Below are positions 50,620 to 59,365 of a DNA stretch of 64,000 nucleotides, in pieces. A program made the position numbers and the translations under genes. The number at the start of each line of letters is the position of its first letter. Position 1 is the first letter of the stretch. The DNA is from Mycolicibacterium stellerae (GTDB lineage: Bacteria > Actinomycetota > Actinomycetes > Mycobacteriales > Mycobacteriaceae). The stretch spans positions 60,510 to 124,509 of the forward strand of contig NZ_RARC01000018.1 in assembly GCF_003719305.1 (NCBI RefSeq), given 5' to 3'. The notes below the pieces were generated by a model. That model was not told the origin of the DNA. It saw nothing but the letters and a program-made list of their open reading frames with translations, and did no database searches.

Positions 50620-51474
50620 ATGACCGTCATGGCGGGGTTGGGCGACGCACTGAACTGGGCTAAAGAGCAGGTGTCGACGCGGGTGCCGAAGGCCGACCTC
50701 GACCAGCGCGACCCCGACTACATCCGTGAGCAGTTGCCAGGGCTTTGGCTGCTTGCGTCGCTCTACTTCCGGGCCGACGTCCGCGGTCTCGACCGGATCC
50801 CATCCGACGGGCCCGTGCTGATGGTCGGCAATCACAGCGGCGGAAACCTTCCGCCGGACACATTCGTGTTCACGCTGGCGTTCTGCTCGTACTTCGGCGT
50901 CGAACGGCCGTTTTATCAACTGGCGCACAACCTCGTCGTCTCGATGCCCGGTCTGGGATCGCTGCGAAAGTTCGGCACCGTCGCCGCCAACCACGACAAC
51001 GCCACGCTCGCGCTGCAGTCCGGCGGGGCGTTGCTGGTGTACCCGGGCGGTGACTACGAAGTGTTTCGGCCGTCGTGGAAGCGCCACGAGGTCGACTTCG
51101 GCGGTCGCAAGGGGTACGTGAAGCTGGCTCGGCAGGCCGGTGTGCCGATCGTGCCGATCGCCAGCGTCGGCGGCCAGGAAGCTGCGCTCTTCCTCGACCG
51201 TGGCCAGTGGCTGGCCAAGCTGCTGAGGGTCGACAAGATGGCCCGCCTGAAGAGCGTGCCCATCCTGTTGGCGCCGCCGTGGGGCCTGGCTGTCAGCGAC
51301 ATGGTGCCTCGACTGCCGCTGCCGACGAAGATCGCGATCGAGGTGCAGGATCCGATCGACGCCGCCGACATCGCCGCCAGCGACGACGGCGTCATCAACG
51401 ACAAGGTGCTAAGCAGCCTGCAGGCCGGGGTGGACAGACTGGCGGCGGATCGACGATTCCCGGTGATCGGCTAA
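50620..51474 (+). CDS. Lysophospholipid acyltransferase family protein (PlsC-like)
   Basis: A 284-residue acyltransferase of the PlsC/AGPAT superfamily. The catalytic motif appears as VGNHSGGNLPPD (about 69-80), a His-x(8)-Asp variant of HX4D. The lipid-phosphate motif region is LLVYPGGDYEVFRPSW, and GVPIVPIASVGGQEAA is block IV-like. One hydrophobic segment is seen near residue 45. It transfers an acyl group to a lipid acceptor at the inner membrane face. It overlaps the next gene as TAATG. Confidence 0.88.
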   Translation: MTVMAGLGDALNWAKEQVSTRVPKADLDQRDPDYIREQLPGLWLLASLYFRADVRGLDRIPSDGPVLMVGNHSGGNLPPDTFVFTLAFCSYFGVERPFYQLAHNLVVSMPGLGSLRKFGTVAANHDNATLALQSGGALLVYPGGDYEVFRPSWKRHEVDFGGRKGYVKLARQAGVPIVPIASVGGQEAALFLDRGQWLAKLLRVDKMARLKSVPILLAPPWGLAVSDMVPRLPLPTKIAIEVQDPIDAADIAASDDGVINDKVLSSLQAGVDRLAADRRFPVIG

Positions 51475-51908
51475 TGCGGCTGCAGAGGCGGGTCGAGATC
51501 GAGGCCGACCGCGACGCCGTTTGGAAGCGCGTCAGCGACCCGGCCTGCTATCCAGAGTTCATGGCCAACCTCGAACGCTGGGACACCGAGAGGGACGGAC
51601 CGGTCGGTGTCGGCGCCCGCTACACCGGACATTGGAAAATCGGCTCGGTGCCGGTCGGCGGCGTGATCGAGGTCGTCGAATACGACGAGGGTCGTGACCT
51701 GGCCTGGATCGGCATCACCGGGATCACCCAGCGTGGCCGTTTCCGCCTTCGGGACGGCCCCGACGGCAGAACGCGAGTGACCTTCCGGATGGCCTACGAA
51801 GCGCCGGGCGGATTGCTCGGCGTCATCGCCGACTGGGTCGCGGCGCGTCAGGTCGGTCGGACCATGACGCAGACGCTGGAGAACCTGCGAAACCTTGCCG
51901 AGGCTTAG
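51474..51908 (+). CDS. SRPBCC family protein
   Basis: A 144-residue helix-grip protein: RRVEIEADRDAVWKRVSDPACYPEFM, then strands ARYTGHWKIGSVPVGGVIEVVEY and ITQRGRFRLRDGPDGRTRVTFRM, and a final long helix (RQVGRTMTQTLENLRNLAEA). The fold binds lipids or other hydrophobic ligands. It starts within the acyltransferase stop codon and so is translated with it; a lipid carrier or sensor function with that enzyme is plausible. Confidence 0.85.
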   Translation: MRLQRRVEIEADRDAVWKRVSDPACYPEFMANLERWDTERDGPVGVGARYTGHWKIGSVPVGGVIEVVEYDEGRDLAWIGITGITQRGRFRLRDGPDGRTRVTFRMAYEAPGGLLGVIADWVAARQVGRTMTQTLENLRNLAEA

Positions 51909-52306
51909 CCGGCGGGAGGAGCCGCAGGCGCGATCGGAACCTGCTCCGGCCGCAACGTATTTCCGCCGACCGCGCCAGGAGCGCCGCCGGAATTCAGGCT
52001 GCCATTCTCGGCCATCTCCTGGGCGGCTTCCTCTGTGCAGTCGAGGTTCATCTGCATCTTGCCGCTGCCGAGCATCTTCTGGCTGGCCACCATGCACTGC
52101 GCCTGTGGCAGATCGCTTCCAACCGAACCACCGAAAGTGGTGCTCAGGCCCATTCCGTGCAGGATTTTCACGGCCTTGTAGTACGGCTCGCCGATCACGT
52201 TCATCTGGTTCGGGTTCGCCGGGTCCGCGCTGGCGAGTCCCGCGTTGAGCAGGCCGATCGTGCTCGCGGCGACCGCCGCGGCCCCCACGACGATGAGCTT
52301 TTTCAC
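51905..52306 (-). CDS. Secreted PASTA-like small protein
   Basis: A 133-residue exported protein starting at GTG 52306 behind GGGAGAGATCAC. The signal peptide ends near LASADPAN. Residues ~35-75 (NVIGEPYYKAVKILHGMGLST, FGGSVGSDLPQAQCMVASQ) have the order of a PASTA unit, and two Cys could bond. The tail is Pro/Ala-rich. PASTA units bind peptidoglycan fragments; a like role here is only suggested. It overlaps the SRPBCC gene end by four bases. Confidence 0.72.
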   Translation of the reverse strand: MKKLIVVGAAAVAASTIGLLNAGLASADPANPNQMNVIGEPYYKAVKILHGMGLSTTFGGSVGSDLPQAQCMVASQKMLGSGKMQMNLDCTEEAAQEMAENGSLNSGGAPGAVGGNTLRPEQVPIAPAAPPAG

Positions 52307-52329
52307 GTGATCTCTCCCTAACTCGGTGC

Positions 52330-52348
52330 GCTGCGAACATATCGCAGC
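52330..52348 (-). terminator. Hairpin between malQ and the secreted protein gene
   Basis: A perfect seven-base stem (GCTGCGA and TCGCAGC) with a five-base loop, 38 bases after the malQ stop and 24 bases before the next minus-strand start. No T-tract. It may end the malQ transcript or be a leader structure of the secreted gene. Confidence 0.4.
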
Positions 52349-52385
52349 CGGGACATTTGTGAAACCGGTGAACAAGGGCCCAGTG

Positions 52386-54521
52386 TTACACCTGGGGGTT
52401 CACCGCCGCCCGCAGTGCCTCACAGAGCGCGGCCGCGCGAGGGTCGGTGAACACGTCCTCGAGCAGGAGACGACGCCCGTCCGGGCCGCCCAACGGGATC
52501 CGCCAGTTCGGATATTCGTTGGAGGTGCCCGGCTGGTTCTGGGTGCGCATCTCGCCGACGGCATCGGCAAGCGAAAGGCCCAGGAGCCGCGACGGGGTGC
52601 GACCGAGGTACCGATACAGGGCCAGCACGGTCTCGTCGACGCCGGGTTTTTCACCCGACAGCCCGACCCGCCGCAGCTCGTCGACCCACGCCGCCTGCGC
52701 GGCCCGGTCGTCGGCCAGTTCCTCCTCGACCGGCCGGGTCAACAGACCCAGCTCGTCGCGCAGCCGGACGTGTTCGCCGGCCAGGTAGCCTGCCGTCGGC
52801 GGCAGATCGTGGGTGGTCACCGAGGACAGGCAATATTCGCGCCAGCGCTGCGCTTGCAGCGGCCCGCCGTCGCCGTCGCGGTCCAACTCGAACCACAGGA
52901 TCGACGTGCCGAGCAGCCCCCGGCGCGCCAGGTAATCGCGCACCCACGGTTCGACCGTGCCGAGGTCCTCTCCGACGACCACGGCCTCGGCGCGGTGGGC
53001 CTCCAGCGCGAGGATGCCGATCATCGCCTCGTGGTCGTAACGCACGTAGGTGCCCTCCGTTGGCGGTGCACCCTTCGGGATCCACCACAGCCGGAAGAGC
53101 CCGATGATGTGGTCGACGCGAATGCCGCTCGCATGTCTCAGGATCGCGTTGACCATTGCCCGAAACGGTTTGTAGCCCTGATCGACAAGCTGGTCGGGCC
53201 GCCACGGCGGCTGCGACCAGTCCTGCCCAAGCTGGTTGAACTCGTCCGGCGGCGCGCCCGCGGTGACGCCGAGGGCGAGGACGTCCTGCATCGCCCATGC
53301 GTCGGCGCCATTGGGGTCCACCCCGACGGCGAGATCGTGCATGATGCCCAACTCCATGCCCGCCCGTACGGCCGTCGATTGCGCGGTCGCCAGCTGGTCG
53401 TCGAGCTGCCACTGCAACCACCTGTGAAAATCGACGGTCTCGGAGTGCTTGGCGGCGAACTCGGTGACCGCAGTCCGGGCCGGGCTGGAGAACTTCTTCG
53501 GCCAGCGATGCCAATCCGGACCATGCCGCTCTGCCAGTGCACACCAGACCGCGAAGTCATCGAGGACGCGGCCTTCTCGTTCGCGGTACGCGTCGTAAGC
53601 AAGCTGACGGCCTGCGGATCGCTTCACCCGGTACACGCTTTCGAGCACGGCGCGCTTGGCGCCCCACGCCGCATCCCTGTCGATCAGATCCGCGCGCCGC
53701 GCCTTCTCCTGAAGCGCCAGTCGAGTCCTGCGGATACGGCCGCGCTGGCGTACCTCGGCGAACTCGGGAATCGCCTCGGGCCGCAGGTACAGCGGGTTGA
53801 CGAAGCGCCGCGACGTCGGCAGGTACGGCGAGGGCTCCATCGGTGCGACCGGGGCGGCCGCGTGCAGCGGATTGACCAGGATGTATCCGGCGCCGTAGCG
53901 TGCGCCGGACCATACCGCGAGATCGGTCAGATCGGTCAAATCGCCGACGCCCCATGATCTTTCGGACTGCACGCTATAGAGCTGGGTGGCCAGCCCCCAT
54001 GTCCGCTTAGCGCCGAGGCGTGGCGGCAGCTCGAGCTTTGCCGGCACGACGATCAGCGGTGTGCTCGACTCGACCGAGCCGGCCTGGATGTACAGCCGGT
54101 GATAGCCCAACGGTAGATCGCCCGGCAGCTCGAAGGAGGCCTCGCCAACCAGTCTGTCTTCGAGATCGTGTGGGGGAGTGTGGTTCTCGAGTTGACGCAT
54201 GCCTGCGCGAACACTGCCGTCCTCCAGGCGAATCCACAGGCCAACCGGATCGCCGTGGGTGACATGCACCCAGAACGACGAGTCGCTGCCTGCGCGGGCG
54301 ACGATCGTCGGCGGCAGGGCGCGACTCCAGTAGTCGCGGTCATGGCTGGCCAGCGCCGCCACCCGCTCGTCCTCGGTGGCCGCGGGCACCCCGAGTGCGG
54401 CCAACACGGAGACCAACGTCGTTTCCGGCACGTCGACGTGCCGACCAGTCCAATCCTCGTACTCGGTGGCGACGCCGTAGCGACGGGCAAGCTCGCCTAG
54501 CGACTGCGGGGTCTGGGCCAT
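52386..54521 (-). CDS. malQ: 4-alpha-glucanotransferase (amylomaltase)
   Basis: A 711-residue GH77 enzyme, which transfers alpha-1,4-glucan segments between chains. An N-terminal beta-domain of ~160 residues precedes the barrel, as in the actinobacterial form. Barrel marks are WGLATQLYSVQSERSWGVGDLTDL in part, SPYLPTSRRFVNPLYL, the nucleophile Asp in GIRVDHIIGLFRLWWIP, the acid/base Glu in VVGEDLGTVEPWVRDYL and SVTTHDLPPTAGY. It works in maltodextrin and glycogen turnover. It stands alone here. Confidence 0.95.
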   Translation of the reverse strand: MAQTPQSLGELARRYGVATEYEDWTGRHVDVPETTLVSVLAALGVPAATEDERVAALASHDRDYWSRALPPTIVARAGSDSSFWVHVTHGDPVGLWIRLEDGSVRAGMRQLENHTPPHDLEDRLVGEASFELPGDLPLGYHRLYIQAGSVESSTPLIVVPAKLELPPRLGAKRTWGLATQLYSVQSERSWGVGDLTDLTDLAVWSGARYGAGYILVNPLHAAAPVAPMEPSPYLPTSRRFVNPLYLRPEAIPEFAEVRQRGRIRRTRLALQEKARRADLIDRDAAWGAKRAVLESVYRVKRSAGRQLAYDAYREREGRVLDDFAVWCALAERHGPDWHRWPKKFSSPARTAVTEFAAKHSETVDFHRWLQWQLDDQLATAQSTAVRAGMELGIMHDLAVGVDPNGADAWAMQDVLALGVTAGAPPDEFNQLGQDWSQPPWRPDQLVDQGYKPFRAMVNAILRHASGIRVDHIIGLFRLWWIPKGAPPTEGTYVRYDHEAMIGILALEAHRAEAVVVGEDLGTVEPWVRDYLARRGLLGTSILWFELDRDGDGGPLQAQRWREYCLSSVTTHDLPPTAGYLAGEHVRLRDELGLLTRPVEEELADDRAAQAAWVDELRRVGLSGEKPGVDETVLALYRYLGRTPSRLLGLSLADAVGEMRTQNQPGTSNEYPNWRIPLGGPDGRRLLLEDVFTDPRAAALCEALRAAVNPQV

Positions 54522-54551
54522 GTGGTCAATCTTGCCCGCTTCGCGCCATTC

Positions 54552-55832
54552 TCAACCGACATCGCGGCTTAACAGGTCATCCCAGGTGTCGCGGCGAACC
54601 ACCAGGCGCGCCGCGCCGTCACGGGCGAACACCACCGGCACACGGCGGGCCCCGTTGTACTGGTTGGACATCGTGTAGCAGTAGGCGCCGGTGACCGCAA
54701 GCGCGAGCAGATCGCCGATCGCAGGCTCGCGCAACGTGATGCGGTCGATGAGCTGGTCGCCGGACTCGCAGTGCCGCCCGACCACAGCGACCGTCTCGCC
54801 ACCTCCGCCGACCCGGTCGACGATCGTCGCCTCGAATCGCTGCCCGGTCAGCGACACCTCGAGGTTGTCGCCCATCCCGCCGTCGACCGCGACATGGGTG
54901 ACGACTCCGCGCTTGACGGTCGTGACGCGGTACACCGTGCATGCGGCGGTCGCGACCATGCTGCGACCGGGCTCGAGGATGATCCGGCTGCCATCGGGCA
55001 GCAGCGCGCGCGCCCGCGCCACCATCGCGTCGGCGTATTCGTCGACGGTGGGTGGGTGCTCGTCGTAGGTGTAGCGCACGCCGAGACCGCCGCCGAGATC
55101 GTAGGTGTCGAAAGTGCCGAGCTTCGCGATCGGTTCAACGGCTGCGGCCAGCTGCTCGACGTTGAGCAGCTGCGATCCGACGTGGGTGTGCACGCCGTCG
55201 AGCTGCAATACCCCGCTGCGTTCGATCCGCGCGATCGCATCCCTGGCGTCATCGGGCATCAGGCCGAACTTGGAACCGGCGTGCCCGGTCGCCTGAGAGG
55301 CGTGGGTGGCGGCCTCGACGCCGGGGATGACCCGGACCAGGCAACGCTGCTTACGGCCGTGCGGCACGATGCGTTCCAGCCGGTCGATGTCGTCGAAATT
55401 GTCGACGACGACAAGCCCGAGGCCGTGCCTGACGGCCAGCTCGAGCTCCTCGTCGGTCTTGGCGTTGCCGTGCATGACCAGTCGGTCGGGATCGGCGCCC
55501 GCCTTGATCGCGGTGAGTATCTCGCCGCCGCCTGCCACATCGAGATGAAGGCCCTCTTCGAGCATGACCCGCTGGACGGCCGTGCACGGGAACGATTTCG
55601 ACGCGAACGCCAGATCGCTGCGCGGCCAGCGGCTGCGGAACGCGGCCAGATAGTCCCGTGCTCGGTTCCGCAGTGCGTCCTCGGCGACCACGATGGCGGG
55701 GGTACCGAACTCGGCGGCCACGTCATCGAGCCGGCATCCGCCCACCATCAGGGTTCCGTCGGCATCGGTTCGGGTTCCCAGCGGGAACAGGCTCAGCAGA
55801 TCTTCTGCGGTGGACTCGGTATGCATCGCCAC
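54552..55832 (-). CDS. Diaminopimelate decarboxylase-like PLP enzyme (second-LysA type)
   Basis: A 426-residue fold-type III PLP enzyme. Lys79 in FASKSFPC binds PLP. HTHVGSQLL, the TYDLGGGLG phosphate loop and EPGRSMVATAA are family text. CESGDQL provides the Cys of the other subunit, and YCYTMSNQYNGARRV the Tyr/Arg contacts. Reaction: decarboxylation of diaminopimelate or a related substrate. No argS or thrA-type gene, usual neighbours of the main lysA, is near, so it may be a second enzyme with different specificity. It diverges from the MFS gene. Confidence 0.88.
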   Translation of the reverse strand: MAMHTESTAEDLLSLFPLGTRTDADGTLMVGGCRLDDVAAEFGTPAIVVAEDALRNRARDYLAAFRSRWPRSDLAFASKSFPCTAVQRVMLEEGLHLDVAGGGEILTAIKAGADPDRLVMHGNAKTDEELELAVRHGLGLVVVDNFDDIDRLERIVPHGRKQRCLVRVIPGVEAATHASQATGHAGSKFGLMPDDARDAIARIERSGVLQLDGVHTHVGSQLLNVEQLAAAVEPIAKLGTFDTYDLGGGLGVRYTYDEHPPTVDEYADAMVARARALLPDGSRIILEPGRSMVATAACTVYRVTTVKRGVVTHVAVDGGMGDNLEVSLTGQRFEATIVDRVGGGGETVAVVGRHCESGDQLIDRITLREPAIGDLLALAVTGAYCYTMSNQYNGARRVPVVFARDGAARLVVRRDTWDDLLSRDVG

Positions 55833-55887
55833 AGCGTCTCACTCCGTCGCGTCGGCGGTGTACGACTCGTCGGTAACGTCGGTGCCC

Positions 55888-57090
55888 ATGGCGCTTGGAG
55901 GTTTCGACGAAGTCGGCGTCGCGGCGCGCAACCGGCGCGCCAGGGTCGCGGTCGCCGCGTTGTTCCTGACCAACGGGGCACTTTTCGCCAACCTGCTGCC
56001 TCGTTACCCCGAGATCAAGGCCGACCTGGCGCTGTCCAACTCGGCCTACGGCGTCGCGATCGCGGCGTTCTCGGGTGGCGCGTTGGTCGCGGGGCTCGCC
56101 GCGGCGCCGCTCATCCGTCGGTTCAGCTCCGCGGGGGTCGCGGTGGCAAGCAGTGTCGGCATTGCGGTTTTGGTCTTCTTCGCCTCGCTGGCGCCGTCTG
56201 CCGTCGTCCTCGCCGCGGCGCTGTTCATCGCGGGCGCCTGCGACGCGGTCACCGATGTCGCCCAGAACGCGCAGGCGCTGCGGGTGCAGAGAAACTACGG
56301 GCGCTCGATCATCAATTCATCTCACGCCGTTTGGTCGGTCGGCGCGGTCCTCGGTGGCGGGATGGGCGCCGCCGCCATCGCGTTGCACATTCCACGCACA
56401 ACGCATCTGGCGATCTCGGCGGCGTTGTTCAGCGTCGTGGTCATTACCGCCTACCCGTTTCTCCTCCGCGGCCCCGACGACGACGATCATCCGTCGACAC
56501 GGCCCGAACGCGGCTCGCGGCCCCGTCTCGGCTTGTACGTGACGCTGGCCGCGCTTGTTCTCATCGCGATCGCGGGCGCGGTCGTCGAGGACGCGGGAAG
56601 CTCTTGGGCGACACTGTATTTGCACGACAGTCTGGGCGCGCCTGCTGCGCTGGCGGCGTTCGGCTATATCGCGATGGTCGGCTTTCAGTTCATCGGTCGA
56701 CTGATGGGTGACCGGCTGGTGGACCGGTTCGGCGAGCGCGCGGTGGCAAGGGCCGGCGGGCTCATCACGGCCGCAGGCATGGGCACTGCGCTGGCGTTTC
56801 CCAGCGTTGTGGGCACCATCGCGGGTTTCGCCGCCGCCGGCTTCGGCGTGGCCACGCTCGTGCCCGCGGCCATGCACGGCGCTGATCAGCTGCCGGGCCT
56901 GCGGCCGGGCACCGGGCTGACGGCGGTCGCGTGGTTGATGCGGGTCGGATTCGTGTCATCGCCGCCGGTCGTTGGGTTGATCGCCGACGCCACCAGCCTG
57001 CGCGTCGGGCTGCTCGTGGTGCCGGTCGCGGGTGTGGCCGTGATGTTGCTTGCGGTGGCGCTCAGCCCGCGGCGCCTGCCAGCTCGATAG
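55888..57090 (+). CDS. MFS transporter
   Basis: A 400-residue 12-helix transporter starting at ATG 55888. Helix 1 is VAVAALFLTNGALFANLLPRY, followed by the short EIKADLALSNSAYG stretch common to the drug/sugar exporter-like MFS group. The second half begins after a charged loop (DDDDHPSTRPERG) and has the repeated motif GDRLVDRFGERAV. Substrate unknown. Its 3' end overlaps the convergent SMR gene by 29 bases. Confidence 0.9.
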   Translation: MALGGFDEVGVAARNRRARVAVAALFLTNGALFANLLPRYPEIKADLALSNSAYGVAIAAFSGGALVAGLAAAPLIRRFSSAGVAVASSVGIAVLVFFASLAPSAVVLAAALFIAGACDAVTDVAQNAQALRVQRNYGRSIINSSHAVWSVGAVLGGGMGAAAIALHIPRTTHLAISAALFSVVVITAYPFLLRGPDDDDHPSTRPERGSRPRLGLYVTLAALVLIAIAGAVVEDAGSSWATLYLHDSLGAPAALAAFGYIAMVGFQFIGRLMGDRLVDRFGERAVARAGGLITAAGMGTALAFPSVVGTIAGFAAAGFGVATLVPAAMHGADQLPGLRPGTGLTAVAWLMRVGFVSSPPVVGLIADATSLRVGLLVVPVAGVAVMLLAVALSPRRLPAR

Positions 57091-57388
57091 TCAGCACGCC
57101 CGCCACGATCAGCGCGATACCCAATCCCATCAACCAGGTCAGCGGTTCGCGAAAGAGGACCCGTGCGGCGACCGCGACCAGTGCCACCCCACACGCGGTC
57201 CAGACGCCGTATGCGATGCCGACGTGCATGCCCAGCGCCAGCGTCAGCCACAGGAGGTAGAACGACGCCAGGTAGCCGATCGTGACGGGGATGATCCAGA
57301 TCCGCTTGCGAAAACCCTCCGACGCCCTCAGCGCGATCGTCCCGATCACCTCGAAGAAGATGGCGCCCGCAAGCGCGGCCCACATCAC
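57062..57388 (-). CDS. SMR family transporter subunit B
   Basis: A 108-residue four-helix small multidrug-resistance protein. The essential Glu is in IFFEVIGTIALRAS (about residue 13). The GVWTACGV helix 3 and WLMGLGIALIVAGVL helix 4 are typical. It overlaps its partner gene by four bases (ATGA); paired SMRs like this work as heterodimers to export cations, guanidinium or small toxic compounds. Confidence 0.93.
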   Translation of the reverse strand: MMWAALAGAIFFEVIGTIALRASEGFRKRIWIIPVTIGYLASFYLLWLTLALGMHVGIAYGVWTACGVALVAVAARVLFREPLTWLMGLGIALIVAGVLTIELAGAAG

Positions 57389-57723
57389 GGCGCGACCTCA
57401 TCGGAGTGCCGGGAGCCCAGTTCGACGAGCAGCACTCCCGCGATGATCAGCCCGATGCCGAGCGCGATCGGCCAGGTGAACGGGTCACCGAAGATCGCCG
57501 CGGCCAGCACGGCGGTACCCACGGTGCCAAGCGCACCCCAGATTCCATAGGCGACGCCGATGGACAAGCCGCTGCGCAGCACCAGCGTGAGCAACACGAA
57601 GGCGCAGGCGTAGCCCACCACGACCACGATCAGCCATGCCGAATGATCTTGGGAGGCACGTAAAGACAGGGTGGCTGCCACCTCGACGACGATCGCCGTG
57701 CCGAGCAGCACCCATTTCTGCAC
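57385..57723 (-). CDS. SMR family transporter subunit A
   Basis: A 112-residue SMR protein with Glu14 in VVEVAATLSLRAS, helix 3 GVAYGIWGALGTVG and helix 4 WPIALGIGLIIAGVLLVEL. It begins nine bases after the TetR stop, so the TetR probably regulates the pair and the MpaB-like gene in the same transcript. Substrate unknown. Confidence 0.93.
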   Translation of the reverse strand: MQKWVLLGTAIVVEVAATLSLRASQDHSAWLIVVVVGYACAFVLLTLVLRSGLSIGVAYGIWGALGTVGTAVLAAAIFGDPFTWPIALGIGLIIAGVLLVELGSRHSDEVAP

Positions 57724-57732
57724 GCCTACAAG

Positions 57733-58356
57733 CTAACCGACGGCGCGCTCCACCATGGGCGTCAGGACCTCGTTGGCGAACCTGCGGAGTTCGGCGTCGT
57801 CGCCGAAATCGGGGTCGGCGGGCGGCATCGAGATATAGGTGAAGAACAGCCGCGCGAACACGTCGGCGACCCAGCGCACCTGCTGCGACGGGGTACTGGG
57901 CCGCTCGCCGTGGATGTAGTTGGCGATGAACGCCGATCCCATCGTCAACAGCTCGACCGAGTCGGCGACCGGCGCCGGTTCGGTCTGGGCGGCTCTGCGC
58001 AGGATCGGATGTTCGCGCGCGAACGAGACCGCGGCGATGAAGGCTTCGGCGACACCCTCTTCCGGGGCCTCGACGCGTTCGATGGCGTCGGCGACCGCGC
58101 CGAGAAAGCGCTGCGTCTCGCGGCGCACCAGGGCCTCGACCAGATCGTCTCGCCTTGGGTATCGGCGATATGCAGTCATCCTCGCCACACCGGCCCGGCG
58201 AACCACGTCCTCGACCGTAATACGTTGCAGCCCAACGGCGGCAGCCTCGGTCAGCGCGGCATCCAGAATGCGCTGACTTGTCCGGTCGGCCGCCTCGTCG
58301 ATCCGACCGCCGGCGCTCGCGCCGCCGACGATGCCGACGAGCTGGGTGCCGATCAC
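57733..58356 (-). CDS. TetR family regulator in the MpaB-SMR operon
   Basis: A 207-residue repressor starting at GTG 58356, set by a GTGA overlap with the MpaB-like gene's stop. The helix-turn-helix is ILDAALTEAAAVGLQRITVEDVVRRAGVARMTAYRRYPRRDDL in part (residues ~32-75). The C-terminus is helical and binds an unknown ligand. It lies in the middle of a four-gene operon and likely autoregulates it. Confidence 0.92.
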   Translation of the reverse strand: MIGTQLVGIVGGASAGGRIDEAADRTSQRILDAALTEAAAVGLQRITVEDVVRRAGVARMTAYRRYPRRDDLVEALVRRETQRFLGAVADAIERVEAPEEGVAEAFIAAVSFAREHPILRRAAQTEPAPVADSVELLTMGSAFIANYIHGERPSTPSQQVRWVADVFARLFFTYISMPPADPDFGDDAELRRFANEVLTPMVERAVG

Positions 58357-59261
58357 GTCGCGGCTGCCTGCGGCCGCACCACACCTGCCGCCCGTTGTTG
58401 CGCCAGCTGCAGATAGCGAGGTGAGCCGAAGGCCCAACGCAGCCGTTGCGCATCGAGGCGCAGCATCGGCCCGGTCAACACCCGCGTCGTCATCGGCGGT
58501 CGGTCGTAGCCGATGAGCTCCTGCGCCCACTGCGGCGCCCTGCTCATGCCCGCGTAGATCGTGAACCTGTGCAGTTGCCGATCGACCCACTCGGGCAGGT
58601 CGGGGAAGAACGGCGATGTCATCAGGAAACCGATGAACTCACGGGTCTGTGCGTTTACCGACAGCCGAGGCCGCATCGCCTCGACATAGTCGTCGAGTTC
58701 CTTCGCCGTCTCGGGCACCCACCCGGCGCCGCCCATTCGGCCGATCACCGCCTGTTCGGTGAGATAGCGATCCTTCTCTCGTTGCGACAGCGGCCTTTTG
58801 GTGTCTTCGAACACACGCAGAATCATCCATGGAATGCAGGTGTGCACCCATGCGATCAGTTCGGGATCCAGCGCGCGGTAGGACACCCCGTCGGGGCGGG
58901 TGCCGTTGACGAACGAGTGCACGTGCTTCACGCGTTCGATCACCGCGGTCGCCGCCTCGGTGTTGCCGAAGGTGGTGGCCAGTACGTAGCCAAGCGTGGC
59001 GCGGGCCCGCTGGAACGGGTCCTCGCGATAGTTCGACAGGTCCTCGACGCCTGCGACGACGGAGGGGTGAAGGATCTCAAGCACGATCGCGGGCAAACCG
59101 GCCTGCGCCACAGCGGCGAGATCGGCGTTGATCTCCCACGACATGCTGCCGGGTCCGATCAGCCCCGGATCGCCCGGTGGGCCGCCGTAGACGGCCGGAT
59201 CATCGTGGCGACCGGCGCCCCTCTCGAAATCGTCGACTATCCAGCGGCGCAGCGCATTCAT
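58353..59261 (-). CDS. MpaB/LcpA-like oxygenase family protein (DUF2236)
   Basis: A 302-residue mostly helical protein of the DUF2236 family, whose members include the latex-clearing oxygenase and mycophenolic acid enzyme MpaB. Visible family positions are VLEILHPSVVAGVEDLS, a VKHVHSFVNGTRPDG segment, LIAWVHTCIPWMIL and the long helices following. The His residues probably bind heme. It should carry out an O2-dependent reaction on a hydrophobic substrate. It starts the operon with TetR and two SMR genes and diverges from a carboxylesterase. AGAAGGACG is its ribosome site. Confidence 0.87.
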   Translation of the reverse strand: MNALRRWIVDDFERGAGRHDDPAVYGGPPGDPGLIGPGSMSWEINADLAAVAQAGLPAIVLEILHPSVVAGVEDLSNYREDPFQRARATLGYVLATTFGNTEAATAVIERVKHVHSFVNGTRPDGVSYRALDPELIAWVHTCIPWMILRVFEDTKRPLSQREKDRYLTEQAVIGRMGGAGWVPETAKELDDYVEAMRPRLSVNAQTREFIGFLMTSPFFPDLPEWVDRQLHRFTIYAGMSRAPQWAQELIGYDRPPMTTRVLTGPMLRLDAQRLRWAFGSPRYLQLAQQRAAGVVRPQAAAT

Positions 59262-59365
59262 CGGGTCGTCCTTCTGGTACGAATGTTACAAATGAACTAT
59301 CAGCTATACCGTTGCGTGTCGCGGCATGCGATGTCAACGGCTACCCACCGGTAATCTGTTGACTG

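Noticed and set aside
52326..53957. A ~543-codon plus-strand open frame opposite malQ
   Set aside because: Shadow; the minus strand encodes all GH77 catalytic motifs.
54771..56711. A long plus-strand open frame (~646 codons) opposite the decarboxylase gene
   Set aside because: It is antisense to a clear PLP enzyme, Arg/Gly/Asp-rich and without any domain; long spurious frames are common at this GC content.
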